The notes beneath the pieces were generated by a model that was not told the DNA's origin, did not search any database, and was given only the letters and a program-made list of their open reading frames with translations. From positions 248,001 through 312,000 of the forward strand of contig JAZUBA010000044.1 of NCBI GenBank assembly GCA_045638265.1: a stretch of 64,000 nucleotides of DNA. Reading direction: 5' to 3'. The position numbers were made by a program, and so were the translations under genes. Positions 8,826 to 18,366 of this stretch are shown here, in pieces. Source of the DNA: RGIG4140 sp045638265. GTDB lineage: Bacteria; Pseudomonadota; Alphaproteobacteria; CAAHEQ01; UBA3637. Each line of letters starts with the position of its first letter. The first letter of the stretch is position 1.

Positions 8826-9428
8826 ATGAAAAAACTTTTATTAACCGCAACACTTTCTTTATTGTCATTAACAGCTGTTGCCGAAAATATCACATTACCA
8901 ACCCCTGATTTAACTGGTGGCAAACCTTTAATGACAGTCTTATCCGAACGCCGTTCAACACGTGCATTTTCTGAAAAAGAACTGGATAAGCAAACGTTGT
9001 CCGAATTATTATGGGCTACTTGGGGTATTTCATCATCAGATGGAAAAAGAACTGTTCCGACAGCTTTGAATAAACAAAATATGGATTTATACGTTGTTTC
9101 AAAAACAGGTATTTATCTGTACAATGCACAAAAAAATCTGCTAGAACAAATTTCAGATAAAGATGTTCGCCCTATTGTTGCATCAGCTCAAGAATTTGCT
9201 TTAAAAGCACCGATTCATCTCGTTTATGTCGGCACTCAAAAAGAGCCTTGGTCTGCTATGCATGCCGGTTCTATGTATCAAAATGCCGGACTTTACTGTG
9301 CATCTGTCGGATTAAACAATGTCGTACGAGGTTCTTTTGATAAAGAAAATTTAACAAAAGCACTTAATTTATCTGATGACAAAGCACCTCTTATCGTACA
9401 AGCCATTGGCTATCCGCCTGAAAAATAA
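8826..9428 (+). CDS. Exported nitroreductase-fold protein (SagB/ThcOx-like)
   Basis: A 200-residue protein with a clear signal peptide (MKKLLLTATLSLLSLTAVAE) followed by a nitroreductase-type flavin fold. RRSTRAFSEKEL is the FMN-phosphate binding start, LSELLWATWGISS follows, and the C-terminal half has SMYQNAGLYCASVGLNNVV. These match the SagB/ThcOx-like branch often found as a single exported domain in anaerobes. The substrate is unknown. It is co-transcribed with ctpA (three-base gap), and a terminator follows, so the two form an operon. Export of an FMN protein implies either Tat-independent flavin loading in the periplasm or loss of cofactor. Confidence 0.85.
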   Translation: MKKLLLTATLSLLSLTAVAENITLPTPDLTGGKPLMTVLSERRSTRAFSEKELDKQTLSELLWATWGISSSDGKRTVPTALNKQNMDLYVVSKTGIYLYNAQKNLLEQISDKDVRPIVASAQEFALKAPIHLVYVGTQKEPWSAMHAGSMYQNAGLYCASVGLNNVVRGSFDKENLTKALNLSDDKAPLIVQAIGYPPEK

Positions 9429-9450
9429 GTTTTTCATTATTAAACATAAA

Positions 9451-9494
9451 AAAAAATCCCTCGCCCATGATAACATCAATATGCGGGGGATTTT
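9451..9494. terminator. Bidirectional terminator between the nitroreductase gene and trmFO
   Basis: AAAATCCC..CGC and GCG..GGGATTTT form a long stem with an A-run on the left and T-run on the right, placed between convergent genes. Confidence 0.75.
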
Positions 9495-9519
9495 GCATTA
9501 ATACAAGCCCGAACAACCA

Positions 9520-10848
9520 TTAAGCAATTTCAGGTAACCACTCCTGCAATTTTTCTTTGGCTCTGGTTGTATAAAGGCGTTTTCTATCTTGTCCTTTAAC
9601 TTTTTTAGGGAAAGCACTTGTATCTAATTCAGGAAACAATCCGAAATTAATGTTCATCGGCTGAAAAACGGCTTCTTCTGCTTCAACGGTAATATGACGC
9701 AACATAGAACCTAATGCCGTTTCATGAGGGGGCAAAGATAAATTCGGTAAAGCCGTAAACAAACCAGCCAACAAACCAATTGATGCACTTTCAATATAAC
9801 CTTCACAACCTGTCAACTGTCCGGCTAAACGAATATTCGGACGAGCTTTTAAACATAATTTTTCAGATAACACTTTCGGTCCGCAAACAAATGTATTCCG
9901 ATGAATACCGCCAAATCTCGCAAATTCAGCATTTTTAAGTGCCGGTATCAATTTAAACACTTCCTTTTGAGCACCATATGTCAATTTTGTCTGGAATCCG
10001 ACTAAATTCATCAATGTACCGGCTTTATTTTCTTTACGCAACTGAACAACGGCAAACGGACGACGACCGTCTTCATGCGGATTAGACAAACCAACCGGTT
10101 TCATCGGTCCGAACAATAATGTTTGTCTGCCTCGTTCGGCCATCACTTCTACCGGCAGACATCCTTCAAAATACGGCGTATTTTTTTCCCATTCTTTAAA
10201 TGCAACTTTTTCTCCATCCAATAAAGCATCTAAAAATAAATTATATTCTTCTTTTGATAACGCACAATTCAAATAATCGGTTCCGTCGCCTTTATCATAA
10301 CGGGATTGATACCACGCATAATTCATATCTATTGAATCAGTATAAACAATCGGAGCAATTGCATCAAAGAAGTGTAATGAATCTGTTTGTGTTAAATTTT
10401 GCAAATCCGTTGCCATTTTATCAGAAGTCAACGGACCCGTAGCAATAATAATCGGACAATCCGTTACATCAGGCAAACCCGATTCGGCATATTCAACCGA
10501 AAACAAGGGATGTGCTTTTAATGTATCGGTAATCATTTGTGCAAAAGCTGTTCTGTTAACCGCCAATGCACCGCCTGCGGGCACTTGTGTGGCATCGGCA
10601 CACCGCATAATCAACGAATCGCAAGCACGCATTTCGGCATGAAGCAATCCGACAGCATTAATTTCCGAATCATCCGAACGTAAAGAATTGGAACAAACCA
10701 ACTCACCAAACAAATCACTTGTATGAGCCGGTGTTGTCTTTTGAGGGCGCATTTCTATCATCTGAACGGCAATTCCCCGTTTCAATAATTGCCATGCGGC
10801 TTCACTACCTGCCAAACCGGCACCGATAATTATTACTTTTTTTGTCAT
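9520..10848 (-). CDS. trmFO: tRNA (uracil-54-C5)-methyltransferase, folate/FAD-dependent
   Basis: Makes m5U54 in the T-loop of tRNAs using methylenetetrahydrofolate and FADH2. The start at 10848 gives MTKKVIIIGAGLAGSEAAW, the expected GxGxxG dinucleotide fold at the very N-terminus, with AAAGGAAAG upstream; the frame is open for 13 more codons but without a ribosome site. Family signatures are IEMRP, TSDLFGELVCSNSLRS, the AGGALAVNR segment and the C-terminal GYIESASIGLLAG FAD loop. At 442 residues the length is normal. Divergent from the Sel1 gene; the two starts are only 44 bases apart. Confidence 0.96.
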   Translation of the reverse strand: MTKKVIIIGAGLAGSEAAWQLLKRGIAVQMIEMRPQKTTPAHTSDLFGELVCSNSLRSDDSEINAVGLLHAEMRACDSLIMRCADATQVPAGGALAVNRTAFAQMITDTLKAHPLFSVEYAESGLPDVTDCPIIIATGPLTSDKMATDLQNLTQTDSLHFFDAIAPIVYTDSIDMNYAWYQSRYDKGDGTDYLNCALSKEEYNLFLDALLDGEKVAFKEWEKNTPYFEGCLPVEVMAERGRQTLLFGPMKPVGLSNPHEDGRRPFAVVQLRKENKAGTLMNLVGFQTKLTYGAQKEVFKLIPALKNAEFARFGGIHRNTFVCGPKVLSEKLCLKARPNIRLAGQLTGCEGYIESASIGLLAGLFTALPNLSLPPHETALGSMLRHITVEAEEAVFQPMNINFGLFPELDTSAFPKKVKGQDRKRLYTTRAKEKLQEWLPEIA

Positions 10849-10892
10849 TTTTACTTTCCTTTTCAATGAAAATATGCTATACCACATTTCAA

Positions 10893-11618
10893 ATGAAAAA
10901 GAAACTCTTTTATTTTATATTTTCTGTTTTTTTGACAACGGGTTTAACTGTTTCACCCGTATGTGCGGATATGTCTGATTTTTCTGACGAAGTTCAGGCA
11001 GAAATCAAAAAAATACAAAAACATAATAAAGAACAAGAAAAAAATGAAATGTCATTGAATAAATTCTATCAAAAAAATCCGAACTCAATGACTCCGCAAG
11101 ATGATGAATATTGGGATTTGGCATGGCATGCCCGTTTAGCTGATCAAGGCGATGAAGAAAGTCAGTTTGTTATTGCCGAAGCGTATGAAAAAGGAAAAGA
11201 TGTTATAAAAAATCCTCAAAAAGCCGTTGCTTTTTATAAGAAATCATGCGATCAAAAACACATTTCAGCTTGTATGCGTTTAGGTGCCATTTATTTAGAA
11301 AACAAATGGTTAAAAGCGGACAAAGAAAAAGCGCTGTATTGGTATACCAAAGCCGCCAAAGAAGAATATACACCGGCTCAATTTAAAGTCGCATCTTTAT
11401 ACGAAGAACAAAACGATTATATATCTGCTGTTTTATGGATGGAACAAGCCGTTAAAACGTTGTTCCCAGAAGCTTCTGATTTAGCAGATCATGCACCGGA
11501 ATTAACTCACTGGCGAAATATGGCTAAATTGCAAGAAAAAATGAAAGCCCGTGGTGTTAAAAACCTGTTACTGCATGAAAATTGCATACAACCTCTTTCT
11601 CCGGCAAAGGTTCGCTGA
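10893..11618 (+). CDS. Exported Sel1-like (TPR-like) repeat protein
   Basis: The start at 10893 gives the signal peptide MKKKLFYFIFSVFLTTGLTVSPVCA; upstream in-frame ATGs add only an implausible leader. The mature part begins with a charged helical linker (QAEIKKIQKHNKEQEKNE), then contains three to four Sel1 repeats (residues ~85-205). Each has the AxxxLGxxYxxGxxVxKDxxKAxxWYxKAA pattern, for example YWYTKAAKEEYTPAQFKVASLYEE. Such proteins mediate protein-protein contacts in the periplasm; the specific partner is unknown. The stop codon overlaps the dusB start (TGATG), so it heads a sel1-dusB-trkA-mfd run. Confidence 0.88.
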   Translation: MKKKLFYFIFSVFLTTGLTVSPVCADMSDFSDEVQAEIKKIQKHNKEQEKNEMSLNKFYQKNPNSMTPQDDEYWDLAWHARLADQGDEESQFVIAEAYEKGKDVIKNPQKAVAFYKKSCDQKHISACMRLGAIYLENKWLKADKEKALYWYTKAAKEEYTPAQFKVASLYEEQNDYISAVLWMEQAVKTLFPEASDLADHAPELTHWRNMAKLQEKMKARGVKNLLLHENCIQPLSPAKVR

Positions 11619-12550
11619 TGACAAACAAAATCATTTACGGTGCACCAATGGCAGGCGTTACAGATAAACCGTTTCGTCAGATGTGCCGAAAATTCGGCAA
11701 TCAGGTTTTATTTACGGAAATGGTCGGGGTCAGTTCTTTATATAACCACTCCCTTGTAACGCAAAAAATGATGCGTATTCAAGATGAAGAAAATCTGATT
11801 GTACAGTTAGTCGGCATTGACATTCCCGCAATGATATATTCCGCAAAAATAGCCGAAGACAATGGTGCTATCGGTATTGATATTAATATGGGTTGTCCCG
11901 TACGTAAACTTATTACAAACGGAAGCGGTTGCGCATTTATGAAATCCATTGACAATGCCGTTCGTGTGGTTGAAGCCGTTAAAAACAGTGTATCACTTCC
12001 CGTTTCTGTCAAAACACGCTTAGGATGGGATAATGAACATATCAATATTCTGCCGTTTGCTCAACGATTGGCTGATTGTGGTATATCACAAATAACCGTT
12101 CATGCCCGAACAAAAGAACAAGGATATTCAGGAAAAGCCGATTGGGAAATGGTACAAAAAGTTAAAGAATCCGTTAACATTCCCGTTATTGTCAATGGGG
12201 ATATTGTTTCCAAAGAAACACAAGAACAAGCATTAACAATAACCAATGCCGACGGTGTTATGATTGGCAGGGGACTCTTGGGCAAACCTTGGCTGTTAAA
12301 TGAAATTGAAACAGGACAAAAACAATCTTATCATTTAACGGAGTTAGTCTTGGAACATTTGGATAAGATGATGTCATATTATGGTCAGGCAGGCTTATAT
12401 GCATCCCGAAAACATTTGGCGTGGTATGCAAAAGGCTTGGTCGGTTCAGCTGATTTTTGCAATCAAATGTTTCGAGAAGATTCAGTAACGGTTGTACAAC
12501 AACTGATTAAATCTTTTTTCAGTCAAACAAACGATAAGGAGGTTCTATGA
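11618..12550 (+). CDS. dusB: tRNA-dihydrouridine synthase, NifR3/DusB type
   Basis: FMN enzyme that reduces uridines in the D-loop of tRNA. The start is the ATG at 11618 that overlaps the upstream TGA, preceded by CAAAGG; it yields MTNKIIYGAPMAGVTD, the expected N-terminus. Active-site NMGCPVRK with catalytic Cys (residues ~90-97) and the HARTKEQGYSG and VNGDI..A..MIGRG FMN segments are intact. The 310-residue length fits. DusB is also the likely RNA-binding regulator paralogue NifR3. The dusB stop overlaps trkA (ATGA), indicating translational coupling. Confidence 0.95.
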   Translation: MTNKIIYGAPMAGVTDKPFRQMCRKFGNQVLFTEMVGVSSLYNHSLVTQKMMRIQDEENLIVQLVGIDIPAMIYSAKIAEDNGAIGIDINMGCPVRKLITNGSGCAFMKSIDNAVRVVEAVKNSVSLPVSVKTRLGWDNEHINILPFAQRLADCGISQITVHARTKEQGYSGKADWEMVQKVKESVNIPVIVNGDIVSKETQEQALTITNADGVMIGRGLLGKPWLLNEIETGQKQSYHLTELVLEHLDKMMSYYGQAGLYASRKHLAWYAKGLVGSADFCNQMFREDSVTVVQQLIKSFFSQTNDKEVL

Positions 12551-13914
12551 AAATTATTATTGCAGGAGCAGGACAAGTCGGAGTCGGCTTGGCAAAATAT
12601 TTAAGAGCCGAAAACAACGAAATCATCTTAATTGATACCGACATAGAACAACTGGGTAATTTAAGCGAACAACTGGATATTCAAACCATTGAGGGACACT
12701 CATCTTATCCGGCAATTTTAGAAAAAGCAGGTGCTTCTCAAGCCGATGTTTTTTTAGCCGTTACGGGTTCAGATGAAACTAACATTGTTGCTTGCGGTGT
12801 TGCCCGTTCTGTTTTTAACATTCCGACACGAATTGCCCGTATCGGTGCAACAGAATATTTATCTCCGAAATATAAAGCATTCTTACAATCACAAAATATT
12901 GATGTGGTTTTATCACCCGAAGTTGAAACAGCGCATCAGGTGTTAGAAAGCATTACGGTTGCCTCCTCCGTAGATATGGTTAATTTGGCAGAAGGCAAAT
13001 TAAAAATGGTTGGGTTAAAATGCCGAAAAAACACGCATCTGATTGGCAAAACGATTGCTGATTTAGAACAAATGACCGTTGGCATTCCTGTCCGATTTAT
13101 TGCCATTAAACGTCGTCATCGCCGTATGCCGTTACGAGAAACAACCCTCAAAGCCGGTGATGATTTTTATTTAATCGTTCAAAGCGATTCATTTTTGCAA
13201 ACGCTTGATATTTTAGGATATGAAACAATTTCCCCAAAATATATGGTTATTTTCGGTGGCGGAAAAGTCGGATATCAGTTAGCAAAAATTTTGGAACAAA
13301 CGTCATTAGCGCAAAATGTAACGGTTGTTGAAGAAAAAGAAGAACGGGCTTTATTTTTAGGCGAACGATTAGAAAACACCCTTGTTATTCATGGGGATGG
13401 CTTAGATGACACACTCATTGAAGATTTAAATTTATCAACTTATCAGGTTGCTATTGCCACGACACAATCTGACGAAAGTAATATTTTGTTATCCTTAATT
13501 GCCAAACGCAATGGCATTGAGCGAACATGTGCCTTAATGCATAATCCGCTTTATGAAGATTTAGTTACGGGATTAGGCGTAGATATATCCATTGAACCAA
13601 ATGCCGTTTTGGTATCTGCCATTTTGCGCCATATTCGTAAAGGACGTGTGAAAAACGATTACTTCATCCAATCGGGAATTGGTGAAATTTTGGAAGTAGA
13701 AGCTTTGGAAACATCTAAAATAACAAATCAACCGTTAGGTAAAACAAAAATTCCGCAAGGCGTTGTGATTGCCGGTGTTATCAGAAACGATATTTTCTTA
13801 CCTACACATGATGACTTACAAGTAGAAACGGGAGACACGGTTATTCTCTTTGTTGCCAAAGGGAAAGTGCGTGATGCTGAAAAATTGTTTACGGTTGGGT
13901 TTAATTTCTTTTAG
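12547..13914 (+). CDS. trkA: Trk potassium uptake system NAD-binding protein
   Basis: Cytosolic regulatory subunit gating the TrkH/TrkG K+ channel. The 455 residues contain two tandem RCK units. The first RCK_N opens with KIIIAGAGQVGVGLAKYL and an acidic LIDTD; the second starts near residue 235 with MVIFGGGKVGYQLAKIL. Each is followed by an RCK_C domain (GLKCRKNTHLIGKTI; ITNQPLGKTKIPQG). This is the classic duplicated TrkA layout and length. AAGGAGG lies six bases before the ATG and the start overlaps the dusB stop. The channel subunit is not in this window. Confidence 0.95.
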   Translation: MKIIIAGAGQVGVGLAKYLRAENNEIILIDTDIEQLGNLSEQLDIQTIEGHSSYPAILEKAGASQADVFLAVTGSDETNIVACGVARSVFNIPTRIARIGATEYLSPKYKAFLQSQNIDVVLSPEVETAHQVLESITVASSVDMVNLAEGKLKMVGLKCRKNTHLIGKTIADLEQMTVGIPVRFIAIKRRHRRMPLRETTLKAGDDFYLIVQSDSFLQTLDILGYETISPKYMVIFGGGKVGYQLAKILEQTSLAQNVTVVEEKEERALFLGERLENTLVIHGDGLDDTLIEDLNLSTYQVAIATTQSDESNILLSLIAKRNGIERTCALMHNPLYEDLVTGLGVDISIEPNAVLVSAILRHIRKGRVKNDYFIQSGIGEILEVEALETSKITNQPLGKTKIPQGVVIAGVIRNDIFLPTHDDLQVETGDTVILFVAKGKVRDAEKLFTVGFNFF

Positions 13915-13923
13915 AGGATTCGT

Positions 13924-16900
13924 ATGACACAAACGGATTTTTGCGGTGTTCCGAATGGTTATCAAGCATTTGTATTAAGTGAATTGACAAAAAAACACCC
14001 GCTTATCTGCATCATTACACCCAATGACAAACAACTGATTTATTTAAAAGAAACAATCAATCTGCTACAACCTCATTTATCCGTTTTATGTCTGCCGAAT
14101 TGGGATACCGTACCATACGACCGTGTTTCACCCAAAGCCGATATTGTCAGCGAACGGATTGCAACGTTTATTCAACTCGCCAATCAATCACACAAAAATC
14201 CGCTTGTTGTTTTGACAACGGCTTCTGCTCTACTCCAAAAAACACCTTCACCTGATTTTTTCAAGCAAGCTTCATTAACATTAAAAGTCGGCGAAATACT
14301 TCCTTTTGAGGCCTTAAAAAAATTTTTAAATACAAACGGCTACCATGCAACCAATACGGTTATGGAGCATGGTGAATATGCTGTACGGGGCGGATTAACC
14401 GATATATTTCCGTCTGGTTCACAACACCCGATTCGAATTGATTTTTTCGGAGACGAAATTGATTCTATTAAATATTTTGACGAAATAACACAACGCACAC
14501 TTCAAACCGTACAGGAAATTCATCTGCACCCAATAGCTGAATATCGCTTAACAACAGAAAATATTGCCCTATTCAGAACACGTTATCGTTCCTTATTTAA
14601 TTTCGGCACGCATGATTATTTTTACGAAAGTGTTTCAAACGGCATTGCCCCTAACGGTATTGAACATTTTTTACCATTATTACATTCAGAAACGGCTACC
14701 GTATTTGATTATCTGAAAGAATCTGTTTTTATTTTAGATTATCAGGCATTTGATGCTATTCAATCCCGTTATGAACAAATCAACGAATATTATCAAGCAC
14801 GTCAAACAGCACTGGCAACTGTCGTTACGGATAGCAACGATAAATATTTTCCTATCCCGCCTGATTTGTTTTTCTTAACACCTGATGACATTCAAACACG
14901 ATTACAACAACACATATGCTACACATTTTCTCCATTTATTGAACCAAACAAAACAGATAAAAATGCCCGATTGGGGCAATCTTATGTTGATATCCGCCTT
15001 CAAACCGATAAAGATGTTTTTGATTGTGTTGCAGATACTATTCACAATGAATCTCGCAAATGTATTATAACGGCACAAACATTCGGAGCAACACAACGAT
15101 TACTCGGTATATTCAGAGAACATCACTTATCATTATATGAAGCTCATGATTGGAAAGAAGCAGTCAAAAATGCACCATCTGTTTTAACGGCACCGTTTAC
15201 AACCGGATTTTCAGATAAAAACATCTGTCTAATTACTGAATCCGATATATTAGGTGAACGTCAAATTCGTACCGCTCGCAAAATACGGGCTAAAAATTTT
15301 ATAACCGATGTCAGTACACTTAATATCAATGATTATGTTGTACATCAAATACACGGTATTGGACAATATATCGGGCTGATCCCCATACAAACAGGAACAG
15401 TTACCCATGATTGTGTGGCTTTACAGTATGCCCATGGCGATAAATTGTTTGTACCTGTTGAAAATATTGATATTTTATCAAAATACGGCTCTGAAAACGT
15501 CACGTTGGACACGCTTGGTTCACAATCTTTTGCCCAACGAAAAGAACGGGTTAAAAAAGATTTATTTGCCATGGCTGAAAAATTAATCGGTATTGCCTCT
15601 CAACGAGCTTTAAATAAAACAGAACAAATTTTAGCCCCACATGGCTCATATCAAGAATTTTGTATGCGTTTTCCTTATGCCGAAACAGATGACCAACTCC
15701 GAACCATTCAGGAAATTGAAACAGATTTGGCAGGCGGTCGTCCAATGGATAGATTGGTTTGTGGTGACGTCGGATTCGGAAAAACGGAAATGGCATTAAG
15801 AGCTGCTTTTTTAACAGCTATGAATGGTTTTCAGGTTGCCGTTATTGCACCGACAACCTTGTTGGCTCTGCAACATGCCAAAACATTTGAAGAGCGATTT
15901 AAAGGCTTTCCGATTCGAGTCGCTTCCCTTTCAAGGTTGGTATCAACATCCAAAGCCAAACTGATTCGGGATGAACTGGCAACCGGTACATTAGATATTA
16001 TTATCGGCACACATGCCCTTCTCTCTAAAAACATTCGGTTTAAAAGATTGGGATTGGTTGTTGTTGACGAAGAACAACATTTTGGCGTTACCCATAAAGA
16101 ACGTTTAAAAGAATTGCAAAAAGGCGTTCATGTTTTAACTTTAACGGCAACACCTATCCCCCGAACATTACAACTGTCATTATCAGGTGTCAGGGATTTA
16201 TCCGTCATAGCTACTCCCCCTGTAGACAGATTAGCCGTCAAAACATTTGTAACACCTTTTGATACCGTTATTATCAAAGAAGCGATTTTGAGGGAACATT
16301 TCAGAGGTGGGCAAATATTTTTTGTCTGTCCACGTATATCGGATATGCCCGAAGTCAAACAAATCTTGGCACAAATTGTACCGGATATTCGCATTGTTGA
16401 AGCACACGGACAAATGCCTGCCTCACAATTAGAACAAATTATGACTGATTTTGCGGATAAAAAATACGATATTCTATTGGCAACCAGTATCGTTGAATCG
16501 GGACTTGATATCTCATCTGTGAACACCATTATTGTATATCGGGCTGATATGTTCGGATTAGCCGGATTATATCAACTGCGTGGACGTGTCGGTCGGGGAA
16601 AACTGCGGGCTTATGCTTATTTAACAACACCACCGCATCAACGACTGAATGATACAGCACAAAAACGGCTGAAAGTCATGCAAAGTCTGGACAGCTTGGG
16701 GGCAGGATTTACCTTGGCAAGCCATGATTTAGACATTCGGGGAGCAGGCAATCTTTTAGGACAAGAGCAATCAGGCCATATTCGTGAAGTCGGTGTTGCC
16801 TTATATCAAAAAATGTTATCCGATGCTATTCGTGCCCTTAAATCAGGTCAATCACAAACAACAGCGGATCATTTTTCACCTCAAATATCCATTGGCTTGC

Positions 16901-17316
16901 CGGTTGTTATTCCTGAAACATATATTCGTGATTTAGAAACACGCATGCAATTATATACACAAATCGGAAATATTGAATCCGATACGGAATTAGAAGATTT
17001 TAAAACAGAACTTATTGATCGTTTCGGAAAATATCCGACAGAGGTAGAAAATCTATTTACCAGCATACATTTAAAATTACTTTGCAAAAAAGCTTATATT
17101 GAACGATTGGATGCCGGCGAAAAAGGCGCTACGATTTCATTTTGGAATAATACCTTTCCTAATCCGTTAGGCTTGGTTGACTTTATTAATACGCAAATGG
17201 GAACGGTACGCTTACGACCTGACCAAAAATTAGTTGTTATGCGTCCTTGGGGGGATTTAAAAACACGTTTAAACGGCATTGAAAAACTGTTGATTGCCGT
17301 TGCTGAAAAAGTATAA
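13924..17316 (+). CDS. mfd: Transcription-repair coupling factor Mfd
   Basis: ATP-driven DNA translocase that removes stalled RNA polymerase and recruits UvrA. The 1130-residue protein has the UvrB-like N-terminal module (PNWDTVPYDRVSP..ERI, YAVRGGLTDIFPSG..RIDFFGDEIDSI). It also has the RNA-polymerase-interacting CarD-like domain (DYVVHQIHGIGQYIGL..DCVALQYA..KLFVPVENID), and an SF2 helicase with Walker A CGDVGFGKTE, DEEQH box, TATPIPRTL and GRVGR motifs. A TRCF C-terminal domain follows. Nothing essential is missing. It lies nine bases after trkA with AGAGGA upstream. Confidence 0.97.
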   Translation: MTQTDFCGVPNGYQAFVLSELTKKHPLICIITPNDKQLIYLKETINLLQPHLSVLCLPNWDTVPYDRVSPKADIVSERIATFIQLANQSHKNPLVVLTTASALLQKTPSPDFFKQASLTLKVGEILPFEALKKFLNTNGYHATNTVMEHGEYAVRGGLTDIFPSGSQHPIRIDFFGDEIDSIKYFDEITQRTLQTVQEIHLHPIAEYRLTTENIALFRTRYRSLFNFGTHDYFYESVSNGIAPNGIEHFLPLLHSETATVFDYLKESVFILDYQAFDAIQSRYEQINEYYQARQTALATVVTDSNDKYFPIPPDLFFLTPDDIQTRLQQHICYTFSPFIEPNKTDKNARLGQSYVDIRLQTDKDVFDCVADTIHNESRKCIITAQTFGATQRLLGIFREHHLSLYEAHDWKEAVKNAPSVLTAPFTTGFSDKNICLITESDILGERQIRTARKIRAKNFITDVSTLNINDYVVHQIHGIGQYIGLIPIQTGTVTHDCVALQYAHGDKLFVPVENIDILSKYGSENVTLDTLGSQSFAQRKERVKKDLFAMAEKLIGIASQRALNKTEQILAPHGSYQEFCMRFPYAETDDQLRTIQEIETDLAGGRPMDRLVCGDVGFGKTEMALRAAFLTAMNGFQVAVIAPTTLLALQHAKTFEERFKGFPIRVASLSRLVSTSKAKLIRDELATGTLDIIIGTHALLSKNIRFKRLGLVVVDEEQHFGVTHKERLKELQKGVHVLTLTATPIPRTLQLSLSGVRDLSVIATPPVDRLAVKTFVTPFDTVIIKEAILREHFRGGQIFFVCPRISDMPEVKQILAQIVPDIRIVEAHGQMPASQLEQIMTDFADKKYDILLATSIVESGLDISSVNTIIVYRADMFGLAGLYQLRGRVGRGKLRAYAYLTTPPHQRLNDTAQKRLKVMQSLDSLGAGFTLASHDLDIRGAGNLLGQEQSGHIREVGVALYQKMLSDAIRALKSGQSQTTADHFSPQISIGLPVVIPETYIRDLETRMQLYTQIGNIESDTELEDFKTELIDRFGKYPTEVENLFTSIHLKLLCKKAYIERLDAGEKGATISFWNNTFPNPLGLVDFINTQMGTVRLRPDQKLVVMRPWGDLKTRLNGIEKLLIAVAEKV

Positions 17317-17415
17317 TAACAAAAAAACAATATGCTCCCCACCCCTAAATTTTCAAAGATTTCTTATGTTACGCATGACAATGTTTTCACTTTGTTCATC
17401 TTTTTAACAATTTAA

Positions 17416-17447
17416 ATCCAAAATTCAATTATTTGGATATATTTTTT
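17416..17447 (+). terminator. Possible weak terminator of mfd
   Basis: A 7-bp ATCCAAA/TTTGGAT stem with a nine-base loop, followed by ATATTTTTT. It is 100 bases after the mfd stop and the stem is AT-rich, so this is tentative. Confidence 0.35.
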
Positions 17448-17750
17448 GTACAAAAACAAGCCTTTTTACACACATTGAATTATTCAATTTATTCCATACG
17501 GATTACTTTTAAAATCAATAAAAAAAAATATGCTTAAAAATCATATAAATATAGGCATCAGGGGTATCAAAAAGCGATTCGGACTTTCAAAGTTTTGCAA
17601 GACACTATAAAAGTTAATAAAATATATATCTGATAACAATACAATAAACCACGTAAATCATTGTTTTTTATCATTTTGACTGATTTTGCAATTTATCGGC
17701 TAAAACATATTAAAAATCACACTTTTTTTAAAAAAAACAAGCAAATACCG

Positions 17751-17779
17751 TTGCAAAATCCAAAAATTTGCTTTATATT
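17751..17779 (+). promoter_or_regulatory. Sigma-70 promoter for the DUF2934-like gene
   Basis: TTGCAA (17751-17756), 17-base spacer, TATATT (17774-17779). The leader is ~33 bases and contains AAGGAG before the ATG. The promoter is close to consensus, suggesting strong expression. Confidence 0.7.
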
Positions 17780-17818
17780 GTTAAGTGGGTTTTCAATTTC
17801 AGTTAAGGAGTTTTAATA

Positions 17819-18172
17819 ATGAAAAATCAAATGAACGAGGATAATATTCGGGTAGCCGCATATTACATCTGGGAACAAGCCGGTCGTCCGGAAGGTAAAG
17901 AAAAAGAATGTTGGATTAAAGCTTGTGAACAATTATTTGCTGCCGGTGCCAACAACGATTGTTGTTGTGACAGCAACGATTATTGTTGCGGTGAAGATGA
18001 CTGTTGCACACCAAAAACAACAAAATGCAAATCATCATCTAGATCAACAAAATCATGTGCTTCAAAAACATCCTCAAAATCAACTTCTAAATCAACAAAA
18101 TGCGCATCAGCATCTTCTGTTGTTAAAGCAGCAAAATCATGTGCTTCAAAATTAAAAAAGTCTTTAGCTTAA
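17819..18172 (+). CDS. Small DUF2934-like protein with a Cys cluster and Ser/Lys tail
   Basis: Residues 5-42 (DNIRVAAYYIWEQAGRPEGK followed by a W-containing helix) match the DUF2934 pattern found in small proteobacterial proteins. Then comes a dense cysteine segment near residues 50-68, with pairs CCC, CC, CC spaced by Asp/Asn (CCCDSNDYCCGEDDCC), and a low-complexity tail of Ser, Lys and isolated Cys ending KKSLA. There is no signal peptide, so the Cys cluster is cytosolic and could bind metal or be redox active; the Lys/Ser tail resembles nucleic-acid-binding tails. The function is unknown. It is flanked by its own promoter and terminator. Confidence 0.8.
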   Translation: MKNQMNEDNIRVAAYYIWEQAGRPEGKEKECWIKACEQLFAAGANNDCCCDSNDYCCGEDDCCTPKTTKCKSSSRSTKSCASKTSSKSTSKSTKCASASSVVKAAKSCASKLKKSLA

Positions 18173-18202
18173 TATTAAGTTAAAACAGGGGGACGTTCAA
18201 AG

Positions 18203-18226
18203 GCGGAGTTTTTACTCCGCTTTTTT
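18203..18226 (+). terminator. Rho-independent terminator
   Basis: GCGGAG/CTCCGC stem with a six-base loop and six Ts, 30 bases after the DUF2934-like stop. Confidence 0.9.
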
Positions 18227-18315
18227 ATGTGTAATGCACATCTCATATATACCATGTCTTTTTATTCATTCTAATTAATCACTTTGATTAAAATTTATTT
18301 TTTCAACAGAAACAC

Positions 18316-18344
18316 TTGCTTTTTATTGCATTTTTTGATACCAT
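18316..18344 (+). promoter_or_regulatory. Putative promoter for ruvA
   Basis: TTGCTT (18316-18321), 17-base spacer, TACCAT (18339-18344), 23 bases before the ATG; AGAAAGGA precedes the start. Confidence 0.5.
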
Positions 18345-18366
18345 TTGACCAGAAAGGAATAAAGAA

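Larger units (their letters stand above)
17317..17818. other. 502-base AT-rich intergenic region
   Basis: No convincing gene or conserved RNA is visible here. It contains a weak ATCCAAA/TTTGGAT hairpin followed by ATATTTTTT at 17416-17447, which could end mfd transcription, and at its right end the promoter of the DUF2934-like gene. The stretch 17540-17620 is slightly more complex than its surroundings (AGGCATCAGGGG, GCGATTCGGAC) but I could not build a stable fold there by eye. Confidence 0.6.
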
